DNA of 64,000 nt from Thermoprotei archaeon (lineage in GTDB: Archaea; Thermoproteota; Thermoprotei; QMSL01). Made by a program: the position numbers and the translations under genes. The stretch covers positions 35,849 through 99,848 of the forward strand of contig QMSP01000004.1 in assembly GCA_003650925.1 (NCBI GenBank), given 5' to 3'. Below are positions 25,053 through 34,412 of the stretch, piece after piece; position 1 is the first letter of the stretch; every line of letters starts with the position of its first letter. The notes under the pieces are model-generated. The model did no database searches, had not been told where the DNA came from, and worked only from the letters and a program-made list of their open reading frames with translations.

Positions 25053-26396
25053 GTGAGGCTGAGACGATATCTGGAGAAGCTGAGAGGAATAGGAGAGCTA
25101 CTAGAGATAAGGGAGGAGGTCAGTCCGGAGCTTGAGATAGCGAGCATAAGTATGCTCACAAAGACAGATAAACCCCTCCTCTTCACCAAAGTTGATGGAA
25201 AGGACATCCCTGTTGTGACTAATCTCGTGAATAGGAAAAGAATAATGGATGAGATGAAAGTCAGTGATGATGAAGAGCTCTATGCTAAGTTACTAGAGGC
25301 GTGTGAAAAGCCTCTCAAGGGTGAGCTTGTAGATATCAATGAGGCTTCCTTCGCCTATAGAGAGGAGAAAGCGGACTTGAGTAAGTTGCCTGTGCTCAAG
25401 CACTTCGAGAAGGATCCTGGGCCTTACGTAACATCTAGCATTGTAATAGCTAAGCAAATCGATGGTAAGATACATAATGCCTCAGTCCACAGGATCTTGG
25501 TGAAGGGAAGAGATAAGGGCACCATAAGGATCGTGCCTAGACATCTATGGAAGCTGTACAAGGAGGCGTTAAACAAAGGAAAGGAGCTGCCTGTAGTGGT
25601 GCTAGTAGGTGTGCATCCTCTAGTCATTCTAGCAGCCGCTTCGTCCCCGCCTTTTGGAGTGTATGAGATGTACGTGGCCAACCGTCTTATGAAGGGAGAA
25701 ATGAAGTTTGTAACCATGCCTGAGAGCAATATAATAGTGCCCTCAGAGGCAGAGATAGTCTTGGAAGGCTACATAACTGCTGAAGAGGAGGATGAAGGAC
25801 CTTTTGTAGATATCCTTGGAATATACGACAAGAGGCGAAAACAGCCTGTTATAAGGTTTGAGAGGATGTGGCTCTCAGAGAGAGCTGTATATCATGCCAT
25901 AATACCTGGAGGCGATGAACATAAGGTGCTCATGGGACTTCATAGAGAGGCCTCCATTTGGGACGCTGTTAGGAGAGTTGTGCCCAGAGTATGGAAGGTG
26001 AGGTTAACATCGGGAGGAGGCGGATGGCTTCATGCTGTGATCTCAATAAGCAAATCATGTGAAGGCGATGGAAAGAATGCCATAATGGCTGCCTTTGCGG
26101 CTCATCCCTCTTTGAAACATGTAGTAGTCGTAGATGATGATATTGATGTGGACAGGCTTGAGGAGGTTGAGTGGAGCATAGCTACTAGGCTACAGGCTTC
26201 AAGAGGGCTTGTGGTCATAAGAGGAGCTAGAGGATCAAGTCTAGACCCATCGGCTGATCAGGAGAATCTGATAACAGATAAAATAGGAGTGGACGCTACT
26301 CGAAGCTTATTCAAGCCACGTGAAGCCTATCAGCGAGTAAAGCCATATGTCAATAAGAGGATCATGGAGCTCCTAAAGAAGTTGGAGGGATACTAG
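25053..26396 (+). CDS. UbiD-family decarboxylase, probable anhydromevalonate phosphate decarboxylase
   Basis: UbiD enzymes use prenylated FMN. Family features are FEKDPGPYVTSSIVIAKQID near residue 118, VHRILVKGRDKGTIRIVPRH near 145 and the acidic site segment ITAEEEDEGPFVDILG near 243, with LTSGGGGWLHAVISISKSC near 325. The length of 447 residues suits the family. The next gene, three bases on, is the AcnX large subunit, and the AcnX small subunit follows convergently. That pairing points to the archaeal mevalonate branch in which trans-anhydromevalonate 5-phosphate is decarboxylated to isopentenyl phosphate. GTG start at 25053. Confidence 0.9.
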   Translation: MRLRRYLEKLRGIGELLEIREEVSPELEIASISMLTKTDKPLLFTKVDGKDIPVVTNLVNRKRIMDEMKVSDDEELYAKLLEACEKPLKGELVDINEASFAYREEKADLSKLPVLKHFEKDPGPYVTSSIVIAKQIDGKIHNASVHRILVKGRDKGTIRIVPRHLWKLYKEALNKGKELPVVVLVGVHPLVILAAASSPPFGVYEMYVANRLMKGEMKFVTMPESNIIVPSEAEIVLEGYITAEEEDEGPFVDILGIYDKRRKQPVIRFERMWLSERAVYHAIIPGGDEHKVLMGLHREASIWDAVRRVVPRVWKVRLTSGGGGWLHAVISISKSCEGDGKNAIMAAFAAHPSLKHVVVVDDDIDVDRLEEVEWSIATRLQASRGLVVIRGARGSSLDPSADQENLITDKIGVDATRSLFKPREAYQRVKPYVNKRIMELLKKLEGY

Positions 26397-26399
26397 ACT

Positions 26400-27572
26400 A
26401 TGTACCTTACAAAGGAGGAGGAGAAGGCTCTTGAAGGCGAGTATGGAGAAGCTATTGCAATGGCTATGAGAATACTGGTTACGCTTGGTGAGATGAATAA
26501 TGCTGAGAGACTGATTAAGATAAATAGCGCGCACGTATCTGGAATATCATATGTCAACATAGGAGAGGAGGGGCTCGAATTCATCCTCAAAATGGCAGAA
26601 GCAAAAGTTAAGGTTAGAACTACATGCAATCCAGCCTGCATGGACCTGGAGAGGTGGAGAGATCTCGGCATCTCAGAGCACATAGCAGAGGGACAGCTCA
26701 GAATAGCAGAGGCCCTTAGAGACATGAACATAGAGGAGACATTCACTTGCACCCCTTACTTTGTAGGAAACAGGCCATCAAAGGACAGCCATGTATCTTG
26801 GGGAGAATCCTCGGCAGTAGTCTTCGCTAATACTTTCCTCGAGGCAAGAACCAACAGGGAGGGTGGGCCTTCTGCCCTTGCATCAGCCATAGTTGGAAAA
26901 ACCCCTTTATATGGATTACATCTAGAGGAGAATAGAAGACCTACGGTAAGAGTGAAGATAGAATATACACCAAGTAGTTTATGTGACTACAGCATGGTGG
27001 GCTATATCATAGGCTACAGGATACAGCGCGGAATACCTTTAGTCGAAGGACTAAAGGTGCAAGACGAGGATCAGGCTAAGGCATTCTCTGCAGGCCTAGC
27101 AGCAGCCAGCAACGTATCAATGGCTATTCTAAAGCCTCAACCACAGCCTCTCGAGGTAGTGGAGATAGATGAAAAGGAGGTTAAGGAGTACTATGAGCGA
27201 TTTAACATCCATGAAAAGCCTGACTTGATTTTTATAGGATGCCCTCACTGTTCACTAGAAGAGCTCATGTATGTGGATCTGCTCATTAAAAAACCACTTA
27301 AAGGAGTGGAGTTCTGGATGTGTACTTCACGAGGAGTATACATGAAGGCTAAGAGGAGAGGGATTATAGACAGCTTGGAGAGCAAGGGCGTTAAAGTGTT
27401 GAAGGATATGTGTATAGTTGTTACGAAGATAAGGGATATGGGATATGAGAGCGTATGGACTAATTCATCAAAAGCAGCTCATTACCTCAAGCTTCTGCAT
27501 GGGGTAAAGGTAAGGCTGTGTAGTATCAAGAGCATAGTCTCCTCAATTACCAAGCGTGCTAATACACCGTAA
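26400..27572 (+). CDS. Phosphomevalonate dehydratase large subunit (aconitase X type)
   Basis: AcnX dehydrates (R)-5-phosphomevalonate to trans-anhydromevalonate 5-phosphate with an iron-sulfur cluster. Candidate cluster ligands are visible in RTTCNPACMDLERW near residue 77, FTCTPYFVGNRPSKDSHVSW near 115 and FIGCPHCSLEELMYV near 280, with WMCTSRGVYMKA near 305. The conserved GESSAVVFANTFLEARTNRE segment follows the second. The 390-residue length equals archaeal AcnX large subunits. The ATG start at 26400 lies three bases after ubiD. Its last 14 bases overlap the small-subunit gene on the other strand. Confidence 0.92.
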   Translation: MYLTKEEEKALEGEYGEAIAMAMRILVTLGEMNNAERLIKINSAHVSGISYVNIGEEGLEFILKMAEAKVKVRTTCNPACMDLERWRDLGISEHIAEGQLRIAEALRDMNIEETFTCTPYFVGNRPSKDSHVSWGESSAVVFANTFLEARTNREGGPSALASAIVGKTPLYGLHLEENRRPTVRVKIEYTPSSLCDYSMVGYIIGYRIQRGIPLVEGLKVQDEDQAKAFSAGLAAASNVSMAILKPQPQPLEVVEIDEKEVKEYYERFNIHEKPDLIFIGCPHCSLEELMYVDLLIKKPLKGVEFWMCTSRGVYMKAKRRGIIDSLESKGVKVLKDMCIVVTKIRDMGYESVWTNSSKAAHYLKLLHGVKVRLCSIKSIVSSITKRANTP

Positions 27573-27975
27573 TCTTAGCCATCCCTTGCTTGAATTCAAT
27601 AAGCACCTCTCTATCTTGAAACGATGAAGAGTTGAGCAATTCTCGAGGTATGTCATAAGCAAAGGGTACCTCTCCCATGGCACATCCTGTGGCTACGACG
27701 CTATCAGGCTCAAGCATCAGAATGGCCTTAGGTGCTATGCTCCTCCTAGCCAGCGCGTATATTATGTAGGAGCCCACGGTTGAACCTCTGCCATGGGGCA
27801 TGACAAGAATGCGGTCCTTTAAGGCCTTCCCATGTATAGGAGAACTTGGATTAATTATTCTTGAGGTTTGAGGGTCTACTTCTCCAAAGAATGAAATAGG
27901 CTCCTCTGATATCAACAATCTTCCTCTAACTTTGGCGCTTATGTATGAGGGAGCTTTTGCCTTATAGACTTTCAT
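27559..27975 (-). CDS. Phosphomevalonate dehydratase small subunit (aconitase X swivel domain)
   Basis: This swivel-like domain partners the large AcnX subunit. The 138-residue protein has EEPISFFGEVDPQTSRII near residue 25, MPHGRGSTVGSYIIYAL near 59 (the conserved GRGSTVGSY motif) and ATGCAMGEVPFAYDIP near 97. Instead of following the large subunit on the same strand, it is convergent with it, overlapping 14 bases, and is coupled to the HD phosphohydrolase through an ATGA overlap at 27972-27975. Function is assigned from the motif and presence of both partners. Confidence 0.9.
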   Translation of the reverse strand: MKVYKAKAPSYISAKVRGRLLISEEPISFFGEVDPQTSRIINPSSPIHGKALKDRILVMPHGRGSTVGSYIIYALARRSIAPKAILMLEPDSVVATGCAMGEVPFAYDIPRELLNSSSFQDREVLIEFKQGMAKITVY

Positions 27976-29303
27976 ACCGACACCGAGAGTAAAGAGTGTC
28001 CTTCACCAAACACTTCCTTGGCTACTTTGGCCACTAGAGCTCTATGCTCTGGAAAGGTGTAGACTCTTGCCACATCAACATATCCTTGAAGCACATTAAT
28101 TATCGTGGAGAGATCAGTCAGCTTCTTCTTGATGGGTTTGCCTTCATGATCAAGTTCGAAGACAGGTATTTCGAAAGGCTCCAGCTGCCTGGGAGTATAT
28201 GGTATTGAAGGAACTGTGGGGACATCTATTATCACCTTGGAGGAATCTATACCTGCCTTATCAGCTACCTCCTTCTCAAGATGTCTTCTTATCTCAGGCC
28301 TTATCAGAAGGCTTGCCATGAACCTATCCCTTAAGTGGATTATGGCCTCATGTGCGCACTTGAGGAGCCTCCTTGATTCAAGCATTTTATAGAACATAGC
28401 CGCTATCTTCAGATCCTCATCCTTCTGAAGTGATGAATCCTTGGAAATTCTCCTCAGCCCTGACAATACCCATGAATCATCCAACAATAGGTACTCCTCA
28501 GGTGATTTGAAGTCTATCAGACCAAGTTCATTCTTGGCTCCATCCATGGCCTTAATGAGCATGATCTCAGCGCTTCTTACGGTTCTATGGAAGTACACAG
28601 CCTTGAACATCTCATAGCGAGCTATGAGGAAAGCTTCAATAGCTGATAGAGCGCCAGGCAATCTAAGAGCCAGCTTACCTTCGATCACATCCATCGAATA
28701 TATCAGCCGATACACATCGACTACTCCATACTCCACTCCAGTAAAGTGGGAATCTCTTACGAGGAAGTCCATCTTATCAACATCAAAAGGGGAGGAGATT
28801 ATCTGGTTTATGAAATCTCTACCACTATCCTTGACCTTGAATCTACCTATGGCCAAGTCAGCTACATCCTTTGGATCATAGCCGTAGTCCTTCAATATGT
28901 CAGCTACTTCAGTATTTATTATGAGCCAGCGGGTAAGATCTTCATGAGTTTTTCCCACGTACATGGTCAGAAGCTCTTCATATATGTGAGAGAATGGACC
29001 ATGTCCCACATCATGTAGAAGCGCAGCCGCTCTAATCATCTGAACATCCTCAGCACTGAGATACTCCATTTGCGCAAGATGGGCAGCAAGGACACCCGCC
29101 AGATGTAACACTCCTAGAGAGTGGCTAAAGCGAGAGTGGTCAGCTCCAGGATATACATAATGTGCTCCAGCAAGCTGACGTATATAATGTAGGCGTTGCA
29201 TGACAGGGGTATCTAGAAGCTTCTTCTCCAGCTCTGTTATGAATATATAGCCATGTACAGGATCTCTTATCTCACATACTGGCCTCAGGATGCCTCCTAT
29301 CAT
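27972..29303 (-). CDS. HD-domain phosphohydrolase (dNTPase/SamHD1-like)
   Basis: HD-domain hydrolases of this type cleave dNTPs or related nucleotides. The N-terminal pattern CEIRDPVHGYIFITELEKKL and TPVMQRLHYIRQLAGAHYVY is followed by HSRFSHSLGVLHLAG and the metal-binding HD motif LLHDVGHGPFSHIYEE near residue 95, then later PFDVDKMDFLVRDSHFTG. These match the archaeal homologues of SamHD1/COG1078. Length is 443 residues. Substrate specificity cannot be told from sequence. The start ATG at 29303 is followed by the AcnX small subunit through an overlap. Confidence 0.88.
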   Translation of the reverse strand: MIGGILRPVCEIRDPVHGYIFITELEKKLLDTPVMQRLHYIRQLAGAHYVYPGADHSRFSHSLGVLHLAGVLAAHLAQMEYLSAEDVQMIRAAALLHDVGHGPFSHIYEELLTMYVGKTHEDLTRWLIINTEVADILKDYGYDPKDVADLAIGRFKVKDSGRDFINQIISSPFDVDKMDFLVRDSHFTGVEYGVVDVYRLIYSMDVIEGKLALRLPGALSAIEAFLIARYEMFKAVYFHRTVRSAEIMLIKAMDGAKNELGLIDFKSPEEYLLLDDSWVLSGLRRISKDSSLQKDEDLKIAAMFYKMLESRRLLKCAHEAIIHLRDRFMASLLIRPEIRRHLEKEVADKAGIDSSKVIIDVPTVPSIPYTPRQLEPFEIPVFELDHEGKPIKKKLTDLSTIINVLQGYVDVARVYTFPEHRALVAKVAKEVFGEGHSLLSVSV

Positions 29304-29360
29304 TCTTATACCTCGACTAACTACTACCTACCCTGAATATAAAATTGAATGAGGGGGCGC

Positions 29361-29888
29361 TTAGATCCTCTCAAGCATTGGACTCTCTACACCTATCTCC
29401 TTTAGATTGGCTCCCAGTCGCTCTATGATCATGCTAGCAAGGTCTTCAGGGTCTATTCTGCCAAGTCCTCTCAAGAGCTTTACTTGAAGTCCTATGATGT
29501 TGGGCTCAAGTGTTATCCTGACCACGTACTCATCGCTTCGAACAGGCCTCCACTCTTTTCCATCAAAGTACTTGTAGGACACTCTTATGCCAAAGTCTAT
29601 GAGGGACTGCTTCAGGATATTGAGTACCTTGTTTATTACCTCATGTAACGTCTTGTTTGACTTGTAGTATATCATCCTTGGACCATGCCCTATGCCTATT
29701 TGTACCCTCATAGTGCCATCAAAGAGACCTTCCTTGCCAGCTACTGAGATCTTCTTCTCCTTCTCGAATCCATTTAGCTGTACCATGGTTCTGGCTAGAG
29801 CTTCAACTACTTGCTCCCTATTGGCGGATACTTTAAACCTCTCGCTCAATTGAGGCGGACCTTGGAATCCTATAAATATTCCCGACAC
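29361..29888 (-). CDS. Conserved-looking protein of unknown function, divergent from hef
   Basis: No family is recognised. The 175-residue product begins GTG at 29888 (SGIFIGFQGPPQLSERF); the open frame continues upstream into hef but that part lacks coding character, and GAGGTG seven bases upstream plus a TATA-like box TTTAAGTATA at about 29927-29936 support this start. The protein has alternating strands and helices (VVEALARTMVQLNGF, GTMRVQIGIGHGPRMIYY, EYVVRITLEPNIIGLQVKLL, PEDLASMIIERLG), suggesting a compact alpha/beta domain without membrane segments. Divergence from hef is suggestive but functionally unproven. Confidence 0.65.
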   Translation of the reverse strand: MSGIFIGFQGPPQLSERFKVSANREQVVEALARTMVQLNGFEKEKKISVAGKEGLFDGTMRVQIGIGHGPRMIYYKSNKTLHEVINKVLNILKQSLIDFGIRVSYKYFDGKEWRPVRSDEYVVRITLEPNIIGLQVKLLRGLGRIDPEDLASMIIERLGANLKEIGVESPMLERI

Positions 29889-29948
29889 ACTACACACCTC
29901 GGACTTACGTTTTATTTCCTGAGAAATATACTTAAACTCTTTCCTCTC

Positions 29949-29960
29949 GCTTAAAATACT
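29949..29960 (+). promoter_or_regulatory. TATA-like box of hef
   Basis: CTTAAAATAC about 20 nt before the hef ATG is the likely TATA box, so the transcript would start at or very near the ATG (leaderless). No ribosome-binding site is present upstream, in agreement. Confidence 0.45.
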
Positions 29961-29970
29961 GTGGTAGATA

Positions 29971-32244
29971 ATGGAAAGATGGCTATGGGGTGAAGCTAGA
30001 GAACTGAAATGGCCTATGCTAAAAGAGGGTAGCATCGAGTACAGAGCTTATCAGTTCAACATAGCTAGGAGAGCTCTTGAAGGGAACACCCTCGTGGTAA
30101 TGCCCACAGGCCTTGGAAAAACCATAATAGCTGCTCTTGTCATAGGGGCAAGGCTTGATGAGCATCCTTGGGGTAGGTGTGTTCTCTTAGCTCCCACCAG
30201 GCCCCTTGCCTTGCAGCATAGAGATGTGCTAAGGAGAGTATTAAAGCTGGATCCTTCCTTAATAAACGTGCTCACAGGAGAGACAAAGCCTGAGGAAAGG
30301 AGTAAAATATGGAGAAAGAGCAAGATTTTGATACTAACCCCTCAGACTCTGAAGAATGATATTGTAGCAGGCAGGTATGACCTTGAGGACGTAGTATTGA
30401 TGGTATTCGATGAAGCCCATAGAGCTGTAGGCAACTATCCCTATGTGTTCATAGCTGAGCACTACGTCAAAGCAGCTAAGATACCTCTTATACTAGCTAT
30501 GACTGCCTCGCCTGGCTCGGATGAGAAGAAGATAGAGGAGATATGCAGAAATCTAAAGATCGAAAAGATCGAAGTTAGAGATGAAAGCAGTCCTGATGTG
30601 AGGCCATATATTCAATCTGTTCAAGTGGTATGGCGATGGGTGGAGCTTAGCGAAGGATTTGAGGAAGCTAAGAATATACTTGAGGAGATCCTGAGACCAT
30701 ATTTGGAGAGGTTTAAGGAGAGAGGCTACATAGAGAGTTCTAGTGTAAGGAGAGTGAGACTTAAGGACATACTTGAGGCTATGTCTCTTGTACAGGAGAG
30801 AATGAAGGATTACGTAGAGCCGCCAAGGGATTTAGTAGAGGATCTCGCATTACTCACAAACACTGCTAGAATAGTACATGCCCTAGAGCTCCTAGAGGCC
30901 CAAGGTATGCATGCATTATGGAACTACATGAGAAAGCTTGAGGAGAGAGCTTCTCGAAGAGGAGCTAGCAGATACCTGAAGGAGCTTGTGATGAGTCATC
31001 ACTGGAGAAGGCTTAGGAGAGTTGTTGAGGAGAACCTTGAGGAAGTTCATCCTAAGTTTAAAGAGTTGCTTAAGGTGCTTAAGGAGTATGGAAGAACAGC
31101 TAGTAGAATCATAGTTTTCACTAACTACAGAAGTACAGCGGACATGCTCACTAAGATGTTATGCAAGGAAGGATATAAGGCAGTGAAATTCATAGGACAA
31201 GCAAAAAGAGAAGGAGAGAGAGGACTCACTCAAAGAGAGCAGGAGAGAATCCTGGATGAATTCAAAAGAGGAGCCTTCAAGGTGCTGGTTGCTACTCAGG
31301 TAGCTGAAGAAGGCCTTGATGTGGCTGAGTGCGATCTAGTGATCTTCTACGACAATGTTCCTAGTGCCATAAGGTTCATTCAAAGAAGAGGAAGAACGGG
31401 CAGAATTAAGCCAGGGAAGGTTATAGTGCTCATAACGAAGAAGACACGTGATGAAGCTTACTATTGGTCAGCAGTGCATAAGAGGAAGAGGATGAGTGAA
31501 ATCCTTAAGCGATTAAAGGTGAGGCTTGAAGAGCTGGCCAGTGGTAGGCAGGTCACCCTTGCGAAGCCATTACGTGAGGAGCTTAGAAGTGAACTGCAAG
31601 AGGGGCTTGTGATCCTCACTGATGCGAGGGAGCTTAATAGTAGAGTTGTGGAGGAGCTTATAAGAGCTGGCATTAAGGTTAGGCCTATAAAGCTTGAGGT
31701 AGGTGACTACGTTATATCCGATGAGGTAGTCGTAGAGAGGAAGAGCATCAATGACTTCGTAAAGTCCATAGTTGATAAAAGACTGTTTAACCAGGCAGAG
31801 GAACTGAGAAGGAACTACGAAAAGCCTATAATCATAGTTGAAGGAGAGAAGCTTATCACAGGAATGAGACAAGAAGCCCTCCTGGGCGCTATATCCAGCC
31901 TCATAGTAGACTTCGACATACCCGTCATCATCACAAGGAACGCCACTGAGACAGCCAGATATCTTATAGCTCTCGCCAAGAGAGAGCAACTAGAGCGGCG
32001 CAGAGCACCTAGGATAAGAGCAGGGAGAAAATCAATCTCTACTAGAGATATAATGCTTGAAATACTGTCGTGTATTCCAGGCATAGATAGAACTCTAGCC
32101 GATCGAATACTTAGAAAGTTCAGAACTCTAGAGAGAGTGTTCACAGCTAGTGTGAGAGAACTTATGGAGGTCCATGGTGTAGGAGAGAAGATAGCTATGA
32201 ACATCAAAAGAATTTCTGTCACACCCTATCCTGAGGAAGATTGA
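29971..32244 (+). CDS. hef: Hef-type helicase-nuclease (FANCM/XPF family)
   Basis: Hef unwinds and cleaves stalled or branched forks. The 757-residue protein has an SF2 helicase part: motif I PTGLGKT at 45-51, DEAH near 147, TASPG near 173 and QRRGRTGR near 472. The nuclease part has VVVERKSINDFVKSIVDKR near 585 with the ERKxxxDF XPF active site, and the C-terminal HhH pair (IPGIDRTLADRILRKF; MEVHGVGEKIA) is present near 695-745. Thus both catalytic halves are intact. Classic crenarchaeal XPF lacks the helicase. The nuclease end overlaps the next convergent gene by 19 bases. Confidence 0.93.
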   Translation: MERWLWGEARELKWPMLKEGSIEYRAYQFNIARRALEGNTLVVMPTGLGKTIIAALVIGARLDEHPWGRCVLLAPTRPLALQHRDVLRRVLKLDPSLINVLTGETKPEERSKIWRKSKILILTPQTLKNDIVAGRYDLEDVVLMVFDEAHRAVGNYPYVFIAEHYVKAAKIPLILAMTASPGSDEKKIEEICRNLKIEKIEVRDESSPDVRPYIQSVQVVWRWVELSEGFEEAKNILEEILRPYLERFKERGYIESSSVRRVRLKDILEAMSLVQERMKDYVEPPRDLVEDLALLTNTARIVHALELLEAQGMHALWNYMRKLEERASRRGASRYLKELVMSHHWRRLRRVVEENLEEVHPKFKELLKVLKEYGRTASRIIVFTNYRSTADMLTKMLCKEGYKAVKFIGQAKREGERGLTQREQERILDEFKRGAFKVLVATQVAEEGLDVAECDLVIFYDNVPSAIRFIQRRGRTGRIKPGKVIVLITKKTRDEAYYWSAVHKRKRMSEILKRLKVRLEELASGRQVTLAKPLREELRSELQEGLVILTDARELNSRVVEELIRAGIKVRPIKLEVGDYVISDEVVVERKSINDFVKSIVDKRLFNQAEELRRNYEKPIIIVEGEKLITGMRQEALLGAISSLIVDFDIPVIITRNATETARYLIALAKREQLERRRAPRIRAGRKSISTRDIMLEILSCIPGIDRTLADRILRKFRTLERVFTASVRELMEVHGVGEKIAMNIKRISVTPYPEED

Positions 32245-32603
32245 AGTTTCCTAATTCTCTCCAAGGCCTCTAGACAAGCTATTATAGCCCTAGAGAGCTC
32301 ATACATCTTATCAGGATCCTTCTCTCCTCTAAGTGCCATATCAAGATCCCTGAGCTTTGAATACAGCGTTCTCTCAAGCTCAGCCATTACGAAGCTTCCC
32401 ATTACCTTTACCTCCTCGCCCTCCTTCACGATATATACTCTTCGATTACAGGAGGGACATATCACCTCTCCAGTCTTGAGTCTGAAAAGAGGGACCTTGC
32501 ACTCAGGACAGGTCTCAGTGAGCATAGTAGCACCTGTCCTAAGCATATCAGCCATCCTACGAAGCATTGCCTGCTCTTGTTTCTCCTTCATATCATTAGA
32601 CAT
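32226..32603 (-). CDS. Sjogren's syndrome/scleroderma autoantigen 1 family zinc protein
   Basis: Members of this archaeal-eukaryotic family (Auto_anti-p27) are small proteins of unknown biochemical role. The pattern here is helical MADMLRTGATMLTETCPECK, then VPLFRLKTGEVICPSCNRRV with a CxxC-x(n)-CxxC zinc ribbon around residues 32-53, and a charged helical C-terminus. The length of 125 residues is in range. It overlaps the end of hef tail-to-tail and has its own TATA-like sequence (AATATTTTAAG) near 32620-32630. Confidence 0.85.
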   Translation of the reverse strand: MSNDMKEKQEQAMLRRMADMLRTGATMLTETCPECKVPLFRLKTGEVICPSCNRRVYIVKEGEEVKVMGSFVMAELERTLYSKLRDLDMALRGEKDPDKMYELSRAIIACLEALERIRKLQSSSG

Positions 32604-32682
32604 CTCATCACCCTAAGGTTAATATTTTAAGCGAGACCTACAGGAATCTAAATGAAACAGACTCTTATGGGGGTGTCGCTTC

Positions 32683-32952
32683 ATGGCGGCCAGTTATGGG
32701 CCTGAGGAGAGGACTACTCAGGCCATTATGATCTTGCAGAGAGTAGCTGAGGATCCTGGCGTACCTAGGAACATAAGAAGAGCTGCGTCTGAAGCTATAA
32801 AGATGCTTCAAAGGAAGGATCTAAGCCCAGGATTGAGAGCAGCCAACGCTATAAGCATACTAGATGAGGTCATAACTGACCCCAACATGCCTCTCTTCGC
32901 AAGAACAGCCATACTTCAAGCCTTTAGTATACTTGAGCAGATCAAGGATTAG
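32683..32952 (+). CDS. UPF0147 family helical protein
   Basis: This is a small all-helical archaeal protein (89 residues) of unknown function. The signature VPRNIRRAASEAIKMLQ and LRAANAISILDEVITDPNMP with LFARTAILQAFSILEQI matches UPF0147. GGGGTG seven bases before the ATG is a good ribosome-binding site. It precedes the FAU-1-like gene by 14 bases and is probably cotranscribed. Family role is unknown and I do not propose one. Confidence 0.88.
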   Translation: MAASYGPEERTTQAIMILQRVAEDPGVPRNIRRAASEAIKMLQRKDLSPGLRAANAISILDEVITDPNMPLFARTAILQAFSILEQIKD

Positions 32953-32966
32953 GAAAGGGATGAACT

Positions 32967-34412
32967 TTGGCCCATTTATTTAAAATAAGAGGAATCTATG
33001 CAACAGCACTAACAAAGCTGCTAGTGGAGAGAGGGCTCAGGCCAACTCAGTGTTCAGACGTCCTGGCCTCAAGGCTAGGCCTTAATGATGAGAAAAGGCC
33101 CTATGATGCCACTGTGATAGAGAAGATGGATAGTCAAGGCATTAGGATAAGAGGCAAGAAAGAAGCTGTGGTAGAGGTACTTAGGATCATAAGGGAGGAA
33201 TTTGAAGATGCAGTGATATGGCATTATAGACCGCCACTTAACGCCATCTATCTAGCAGTCGTCAAAGAAGAGATTGATAGAGGATACAAAGTAGACCTTG
33301 GAGAGACCGTAGGCATTCTTCGAACGGGAAGAGTACTGCACGATGGTGAGAAGATACTAGTGTGTGTATCCAGGCCAAGTTTAGATGACTATTGTGAAGT
33401 AAATGAAAGGCTTACCCTAGTGGGTGACTATGCTAGATTGATTAAGGGAGGTCATGTAACTGTCAGCAGACATATAAGGGATCCTGATAAGCGAGCTGAG
33501 CTGATGGCTCTGGCCTATAGCATGAAGCCTGAGGGATGGGGAGTTCATTGGAGAAGTAGCGCTGAATACGCAAACGAGGAAGAGCTTATAGAGGACTTAG
33601 AGAAGCTCAAAGAGGAGGCCAAGAGAGTGGAGCAGAGCAAAGACCTAGAGGCTCCTAGGCTAATAAAGGAGGGTGAGGAGTTGGTGGAGATAGAGTTTCC
33701 AGCCACCTGCAAGATGAAGGCTGATGAAGTAAGGAGTGAAGTGGTTCCTACCATAAAAGGTCATCATTACTATAGAGCCTGGGGACATGACTACTCCATC
33801 ATAGTGGACTTTGCAGAGGAGCTCATCTCTAAGGGGGTGAACCATGACCTTATATCGAGGTATACTTGGGAGTACATGATGAGCTACAAGCCAAAGGAGG
33901 GAGATATTGTGAAGATAGAACACATCAACCTAAGAGGAGAAATGCTTGAGTTGACGCCTGGTAGAGTTGTGAAGAGGAACAGTACGCAGTACGTGTTGAG
34001 GAGGACGTTTAGGAGTAAAGGACGTCTTGATGGGCTCGGTGTAGAGAAGAAGCCAGGCGACTATGCAGAGACCATGTTCATAGAAGGGTCGTGGATTGTC
34101 ATCAACAGCTACTTCAGGCATGACACACATGAACTGCTAGGAGAGTACGTCAACATAAATACGCCAGTAGAGGTCTATCCAGGAAAGATAAGGTATGTGG
34201 ACTTAGAGGTCGATGTAGTGAGGACAAGAAGTGGTGAAGTGAAGGTACTTGATGAGGATAAACTGAAGTGGGCCTTTGAGAGAGGTATAATAAGTAAAAA
34301 GCTATTTGAGAAGACCATCAACATAGTTGAAAAAGTGAGAGAGCTACTTCTTGAAGGAGAGAAGGCTGAGAATCTGTTCAAGGAGATACCTATTACATGC
34401 TACTATGACTGA
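32967..34412 (+). CDS. FAU-1-like RNA-binding protein (DUF402 domain)
   Basis: FAU-1 proteins bind AU-rich RNA and have been reported to process rRNA precursors. The 481-residue length fits. The N-terminal part (IRGIYATALTKLLVERGLRP) is followed by an S1-like region around GETVGILRTGRVLHDGEKIL, and the C-terminal DUF402-type part shows KGHHYYRAWGHDYSIIVDFA and IVINSYFRHDTHELLGEYVN with TPVEVYPGKIRYVDLEVDVV. It starts with TTG at 32967 after AAGGGATGA. The 3' end overlaps the convergent IMPase gene by about 70 bases, an unusually long overlap. Confidence 0.85.
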   Translation: MAHLFKIRGIYATALTKLLVERGLRPTQCSDVLASRLGLNDEKRPYDATVIEKMDSQGIRIRGKKEAVVEVLRIIREEFEDAVIWHYRPPLNAIYLAVVKEEIDRGYKVDLGETVGILRTGRVLHDGEKILVCVSRPSLDDYCEVNERLTLVGDYARLIKGGHVTVSRHIRDPDKRAELMALAYSMKPEGWGVHWRSSAEYANEEELIEDLEKLKEEAKRVEQSKDLEAPRLIKEGEELVEIEFPATCKMKADEVRSEVVPTIKGHHYYRAWGHDYSIIVDFAEELISKGVNHDLISRYTWEYMMSYKPKEGDIVKIEHINLRGEMLELTPGRVVKRNSTQYVLRRTFRSKGRLDGLGVEKKPGDYAETMFIEGSWIVINSYFRHDTHELLGEYVNINTPVEVYPGKIRYVDLEVDVVRTRSGEVKVLDEDKLKWAFERGIISKKLFEKTINIVEKVRELLLEGEKAENLFKEIPITCYYD

